A stretch of DNA of 64,000 bases from the NCBI GenBank assembly GCA_964036315.1, contig OZ038485.1:101932341-101996340 (forward strand). The letters are read 5' to 3'. The position numbers and the translations under genes are program-made. This DNA is from Acanthosepion esculentum (lineage: Eukaryota > Mollusca > Cephalopoda > Sepiida > Sepiidae). Under the pieces are notes generated by a model. The model saw nothing but the letters and a program-made list of their open reading frames with translations. It had not been told where the DNA came from and searched no databases. Numbering within the stretch: the first letter of the stretch is position 1; each line of letters begins with the position of its first letter. Positions 59,285-64,000 of this stretch are shown here, one piece after another.

Positions 59285-61066
59285 CTAATATGGTTTCATT
59301 GCTACACAGGAATTACCATGTTTCAAAAACAAAAACTTCAAATTCAATTATATTAAATTAAAAGCATTAGTTCTGTTTTATCTTCAAGTGAATTTTGTAA
59401 TAACTTATTTTAAAATTTACTGAGTTTTAAAAGCACATACATTCAAAATTTTTGTTTCCAAGGATACAGAGAAATCCAATCATTTAGACAGGGGTGGTAG
59501 CATGTTCTTTTTAATTAACTATTATTGTATCAATTATGAGTTATGTTGGAAAATGGGTTAAGTCTAAGTAGGGTAGGGGTACCTTTTTTCAACATATTAT
59601 GACATCCGTTCAACGCATGTCATCTGGTTTTTTATCAACGGCAAAAAAGTTTTTCGGCATTTTATTCATTAAATTCCTACTTGTATACATACAGATTCTT
59701 TCTAAAAGGAGTGTTTCAATTAGAATACGTTGTATTGATCTACAATTTCAAAATATTATTTGTACTTTTAATTATTAAGAGATTATATTTCTTTTTAAAA
59801 CAAATAAATGTAATAGAATTACTTAAATTATTTAAAAATTATTATTATGTATAAGTATGTATATTACCAGTTACACTTCTTTTTTTTTCCTTTTTTTAAA
59901 AAAATATTATTTAAGGAAAGTTTTTGACAATGTCGTCAAAGAATAGCTATTTCATGTCTCTGATTCAGTAAATTTTTATTTTTTATAAACCTAGTAATAT
60001 ATAGTTTCTCATGTATGCACAAAGGACATGGATCATTTAATAACCTACATATTTTAGCTTTACTTATTAATTTCCATTTTACTGTAGGTGTTTTATTGGT
60101 TTCTTTTAAGTGCCAGAAATATTTCGATAGGGACGTCTGATTTCGGTATTTATTTATCCTAAATGAACTTTGATGTTGATTGAATCTTTTCTTGAACTCA
60201 TGGTTTGTGCAACATATATAGACTTTTATGTTGTTGGGATCTTCAATAGATGAGATATTGCATTGGTATACTAATGATTCCATGCAACATTTATTTTTAG
60301 AGGACAGTTATGAGGATTTCTGCAGTTACATAATTTTTGTTTATCTTCATCTCTTTTTATTTTTATACTGTTCAAATTTCTTTGGTTTTGGTCTAAGTGT
60401 TTATTCAAGATATTAGCATTATGTTTCTTAATAATTTTCTCTAAGTTTTCAGTACAGCTGTAACTTAATTTTAGTGTATTTTTATTGAAAATAGTACTTA
60501 GTTTACTATCTTTAGGAAAATGATTAACGATTAATTCAAGAAATTTTTGTCCTAATTTATTCTTTATCATTTGGTTGTATGGGGGTTTATACCAAATTAT
60601 TTTTCTATGCTTTCCATTTTCATTTTTTATTTAAGTTAGTTTTGAACTTTTGTAGCCACTATCTTTAAGAGCCTTATTATAGAAATTAATATGTTCATTG
60701 AAAATCTTCTCATTTGCTAAATTTGTACTTATTCTTTTTTGATAGATAAAGGTATATGCTTAATTATAGATGGAGGATGATTAGATTTAGGGTGTATATA
60801 TAAAGGATTAGTACTGGGTTTTTTATAAGATATGTATACATTTTTCATTAAATCTAATGTTATATCAAGGAAGTTAACTTTTTTCAATTTAGTGCTTACC
60901 ATAATTTTTAAGTTCAGGCATTTAAATTCTTTATATAATATCTTTCTAATTTTATCGATTTTAAAATAAGATTAAACAGAACTAATGCTTTTAATTTAAT
61001 ATAATTGAATTTGAAGTTTTTGGTTTCTGTTTTTGAAACATGGTAATTCCTGTGTAGTGATGAAAG
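59285..61066 (-). mobile_element. Penelope-like element (RT end and GIY-YIG) with inverted ~100-bp flanks
   Basis: On the minus strand, about 60,900-60,650 encodes a decayed RT end ('PLYIHPKSNHPPSIIKHIPL', 'NKALKDSGYKS'), 60,570-60,271 'ENLEKIIKKHNANILNKHLD' and 'CNCRNPHNCPL', and 60,283-59,936 the endonuclease ('DPNNIKVYICCTNHEFKKRF', 'SLSKYFWHLKETNKTPTVKW', 'DPCPLCIHEKLYI'). YICCT occupies the YIG.T position, so the key Gly is replaced. 59,285-59,385 and 60,965-61,066 are inverted copies of each other (CTACACAGGAATTACCATGT, TTCAAATTCAATTATATTAA), differing by a small indel. Confidence 0.8.
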
Positions 61067-61192
61067 CATATTTTTAAATCAGTTAATTTATAACATTTAT
61101 GCTCTGTAAATTTACATTGAGCACTGTTTTGTAAAAATAAAAATATCAATAAAAACACCGGATTACATATCTTACTGTTCTTCCTTTTTTTC

Positions 61193-61197
<5 letters not shown>

Positions 61198-61236
<39 letters not shown>

Positions 61237-61259
61237 TGCACACACACACACACACACAA
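61198..61259. repeat. (AT)n(CA)n microsatellite
   Basis: An AT run followed by a CA run of about 24 bases. Confidence 0.95.
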
Positions 61260-61304
61260 TCATAATTATAACTTAAATTTGGATGAGTATCTGACGGAAT
61301 GTTA

Positions 61305-61455
61305 AATATATAAGACAATTTAGAAAACTCTTATTTTGATATGATTCACTAATCAAACAGCATTATCAAAAAATTGGTTAAAATAAAATCCATTTTTCTG
61401 ATGATGCTGTTTGATCAGTGAAACATGTCAAAATAATATTTTTCTAAATTGTCTT
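61305..61455. repeat. Palindromic element, ~65-bp arms
   Basis: ACAATTTAGAAAACTCTTAT, TTTGATATGATTCACTAATC, AAACAGCATTATCA on the left is mirrored by TGATGATGCTGTTTGATCAG, TGAAACATGTCAAAATAATA, TTTTTCTAAATTGTCTT on the right. Its right arm is shared with 53.59 kb. Confidence 0.82.
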
Positions 61456-61835
61456 CTATATAATTTTATGTCATTTAACATGATTCATCTGTTTGCTTGC
61501 TGCTGTTTATTCTCCCTTTGTAAAAAAGATAATTGTTAGTAATGTACATAGATACAATTCTTCTTGCTCTAATAATGAATCTGTTCGTATCCATCCAATG
61601 ATGATCTGAAACTCTGATGCCGATGGCAGCAGAACTGTTTTCCTTTAACTGTCATAATAAATGCTTTATTCTCATACATTTATTCTTCATACTGTAAAAT
61701 ATATATAAATAATATTACACTCTAAAAGGCATGAAATTTCAGCTTGCTCAGGACACCAGGATTGATTTGATTGATTGATTTGATTTTTTATAGCTTATCA
61801 ACCCTTTATGGGTTACATTTTTTTTTTTTTTTTTT

Positions 61836-62390
61836 TTTAAGCTTATCACCCCAAGCAAGGCTGGAGGCCACTAGCACGCAAGGGGTTACAGAAGGTTTGG
61901 AGGAAGAGCAGATAGGAGTGGTAAAGGAGAGGATGTGGAGAAAGATAGTGGATCGATCAACGCAAGGGGGTTACAGAAGATTTGGAGTGAGAGCAGATAG
62001 GAATGAAAAGTGAAAGGATGTGGAGAAGAGAAGTGGATAGATCAAGGCAACTGGAGATGTTGATTGACGTTACACTTAAATAGTTGGAGATTGTATTTGT
62101 CAGGGAAACAGGAATAAGGAAGGGAGTTCCACAGGCGAGATGTGCGAGACATGAAGCTATTGGAGTAGAAGATATGTCTACATCTAACAGTTTCAATGGT
62201 GAAGGGGTGGGAATGGGATGCCAGCCTCGTAGGACGTTTAAATTCATGAGGCCTAGGAACCAGCGAAAGCAGCTCCTCGGAGCAATTACCATGAAAGTAC
62301 TTGTAAAAAAGAATAATAATTATTTTTTTGTTTGTAAGTAAATATTGAATTAACTTTTTATTGAGAAAAACAGGAATTTTTCTAGACAAA
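61836..62390 (-). mobile_element. CR1/L2-like LINE 3' fragment (family A)
   Basis: A 115-codon minus-strand frame contains 'FYKYFHGNCSEELLSLVPRP', 'LWNSLPYSCFPDKYNLQLFK' and 'CNVNQHL', the best-preserved C-terminus of family A here. The noncoding end includes GTAACCCCTTGCGTGCTAGT and GCTTGGGGTGATAAGCTTAA before poly(T) on the plus strand (61,819-61,839). An ~85-bp tandem duplication lies in the tail (61,881-62,045). Confidence 0.85.
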
Positions 62391-62405
62391 ATGTCATAAG
62401 AGTTA

Positions 62406-62570
62406 ACCTATATCTGAGGTTGGGAAATGGATTTATACCATTCCCAAGATAGGAATCCATCTCAGAAGTAAAATGTAATGAACTTGACTGGAATTTGAAT
62501 TTGGCTCTTCAATTTCTCATTCTAAGCTGCTATTCATTACATCAGCCACACATCCCAGGACGCAAGTAAC
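62406..62570 (-). repeat. tRNA-like SINE (GTATGAATCCA family), rearranged
   Basis: The minus strand has GATGTGTGGCTGATGTAATG (A-box region), TTCAAATTCCAGTCAAG (B box), and GGTATAAATCCATTTCCC. The middle is disordered. Like the chimeric copies it is preceded by GGGATGTGTGG. 62,570-63,370 holds nothing recognised. Confidence 0.6.
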
Positions 62571-63370
62571 CCTAGGTTTGGTAACTGGGCTTAAAATACT
62601 ATTTTCGCACCATTGCAAAAGTAACGTATTTTCATTTTATTTTATTTATTTGTTGGTTGAAATTATTATTTTCATTTTACATTTTTATACACAGATTTTC
62701 AATCTTTTTATTTCACTGTCATTAAACAGTTTCAGAACAAAGTATTTAGGTAACAATCCTCCAACATGCAGGCTACCAGCAGGTTACCTCGGTGTCCAGG
62801 ATACCGTGGATGCCCAAGATATCCAAGTAATCAACACCTGACCATCATTTGTAATAGGTTAAGCTTGTTGATATTTCAATTATTTTTGATGTTATCTTCA
62901 TGAAAATTAATGAAAATTGTGATTATGTTTCAAAACTAGACAGTGAATTAAAAAAAAAAAACGAAAAAAGGAGTTGCCAAAACAATTATTAAGAATTTAC
63001 AGGTCCTATTTCAAGTCTCAGAGCAGAAACAACCTATCTCAGCCTTCAGCTAAGATTCAAGCATTAATCTTCAGCTAGATTATTGTGTTCAAGTGAGACA
63101 TGACAAAAAAAAAAAGAAAAATGGTCCTGGTGATCCCAATCCAGTGTCAGCACCTCTTCATTGCCCTACATAGAGATATTCAAAGTATTTTGACAGCTTT
63201 GTTATACTGATTGCAGGACCTGGGTAATTTTTGGTTTGGCCCACACATACCTGTGTGCTCCCCATTTAAACTGACCATGTGTCACATTCTATGCCCATTG
63301 GGGAGGTTGTTAAATATTGCTTATATGTAAGCATATCAATGAATCTAATGATGAGAAATTAATGGAAAAA

Positions 63371-63770
63371 AGCATTTATTTTACACAACAAATATTTATT
63401 TTTCAACATAATGTCCTTCCTTGTTAATGCACTTAATTCCATGTTGAATATATAGGCACATCAATAAGTATGCCACCTAATTATGAAAGAAACATACATT
63501 TCACACAACAAATATTTATTTTTCAACATAATCTCCTTCCTTGTTAATGCACTTAATTCCATGTTGAATATATAGGCACATCAATAAGTATGCCACCTAA
63601 TTATGAAAGAAACATACATTTCACACAACAAATATTTATTTTTCAACATAATCTCCTTCCTTCTTAAGGCACCTAATTCTATGGTAAATATGTCAGTACA
63701 TCAATAATTATGAAAGAAGCATTCATTTTACACAAACAAATATTATTTTTCAACATAATCTCATTCTTTG
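63371..63770 (-). repeat. 120-bp tandem array carrying a mariner-type transposase terminus
   Basis: About three and a half units with a period of exactly 120 bases: ACACAACAAATATTTATTTT starts at 63,383, 63,503 and 63,623, with a diverged, shortened fourth near 63,729. Units 1 and 2 are nearly identical over the full period. On the minus strand each core reads 'INKEGDYVEK' and stop, resembling the end of a mariner transposase, and each full unit includes AATTAGGTGGCATACTTATT, which resembles a transposon terminus. The transposase link is inference from about ten codons. Confidence 0.75.
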
Positions 63771-64000
63771 TCAACGTAACCACCTTTGTTTTAATGTATT
63801 TTTAACTCAACGCTTTACCATTTATGATGTTGATTGAACATTGTCATTATACAATGAAAATTGCAGATCAAAATTCAGCTAAAACTGTGTCAGGTTACAA
63901 AAATATTGATCCAAAAACAGTTAAATGCTATGGAATGAAAAGTCTGTGATTGGATTTTATTTATGTGAATAATTAAAAAAACTATATGATAATGATTCAA

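Noticed and set aside
63371..63770. CRISPR-like array
   Set aside because: The whole 120-bp period is repeated with no unique spacers, in a eukaryotic context.

Overview
This window looks like non-microbial, AT-rich metazoan DNA: long poly(A/T) tracts, many AT, CA/GT and CATA microsatellites, no operons, and almost all coding potential in short, frameshifted retro- and DNA-transposon remnants. The mix (tRNA- and 5S-derived SINEs, RTE-like and CR1/L2-like LINE tails, Penelope-like elements, mariner relics, a Helitron, a Ty3-type pol) suggests a mollusc, most likely a coleoid cephalopod such as an octopus. That is inference from repeat style; no species marker is present.

One host gene is supported. 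On the minus strand, 37,380-37,030 is an exon with acceptor, upstream in-frame stop, ATG, N-terminal membrane segment, the ADTHLLG metal-binding motif and a GTAGGT donor. It matches the N-terminus of MPPE1/PGAP5, a GPI-anchor remodelling metallophosphoesterase. About 5 kb upstream, 42,660-42,507 is a CpG-rich stretch with a good minus-strand donor and is a candidate first noncoding exon and promoter. I did not find further exons to the left, so much of 1-37,000 may be intron or may lie outside the gene.

Layout. 0-12 kb: unknown repeat, LINE tails, a chimeric 5S rRNA/tRNA SINE, a 299-bp tandem duplication around (TG)n, and an internally deleted mariner carrying a perfect 24-bp hairpin. 12-26 kb: a short mariner-like element with intact terminal inverted repeats, two tRNA-derived SINE families, more LINE tails, and a head-to-head SINE pair. 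26-31 kb: a decayed but long Helitron (Rep end and Pif1-type helicase). 31-46 kb: LINE tails and the MPPE1 region. 46-49.5 kb: a Ty3-type pol remnant abutting a LINE C-terminus. 50-63 kb: nested LINEs, three Penelope-like GIY-YIG remnants, a run of long imperfect inverted repeats, and a 187-bp pogo/Tigger-like MITE. 63.4-63.8 kb: a 120-bp tandem array that appears to contain the end of a mariner transposase.

The elements do not form a pathway. The most interesting signals are the chimeric 5S-tRNA SINEs, the density of fold-back structures (which would make long double-stranded RNA if transcribed), and structural oddities in the DNA transposons. No new multi-gene system is evident.
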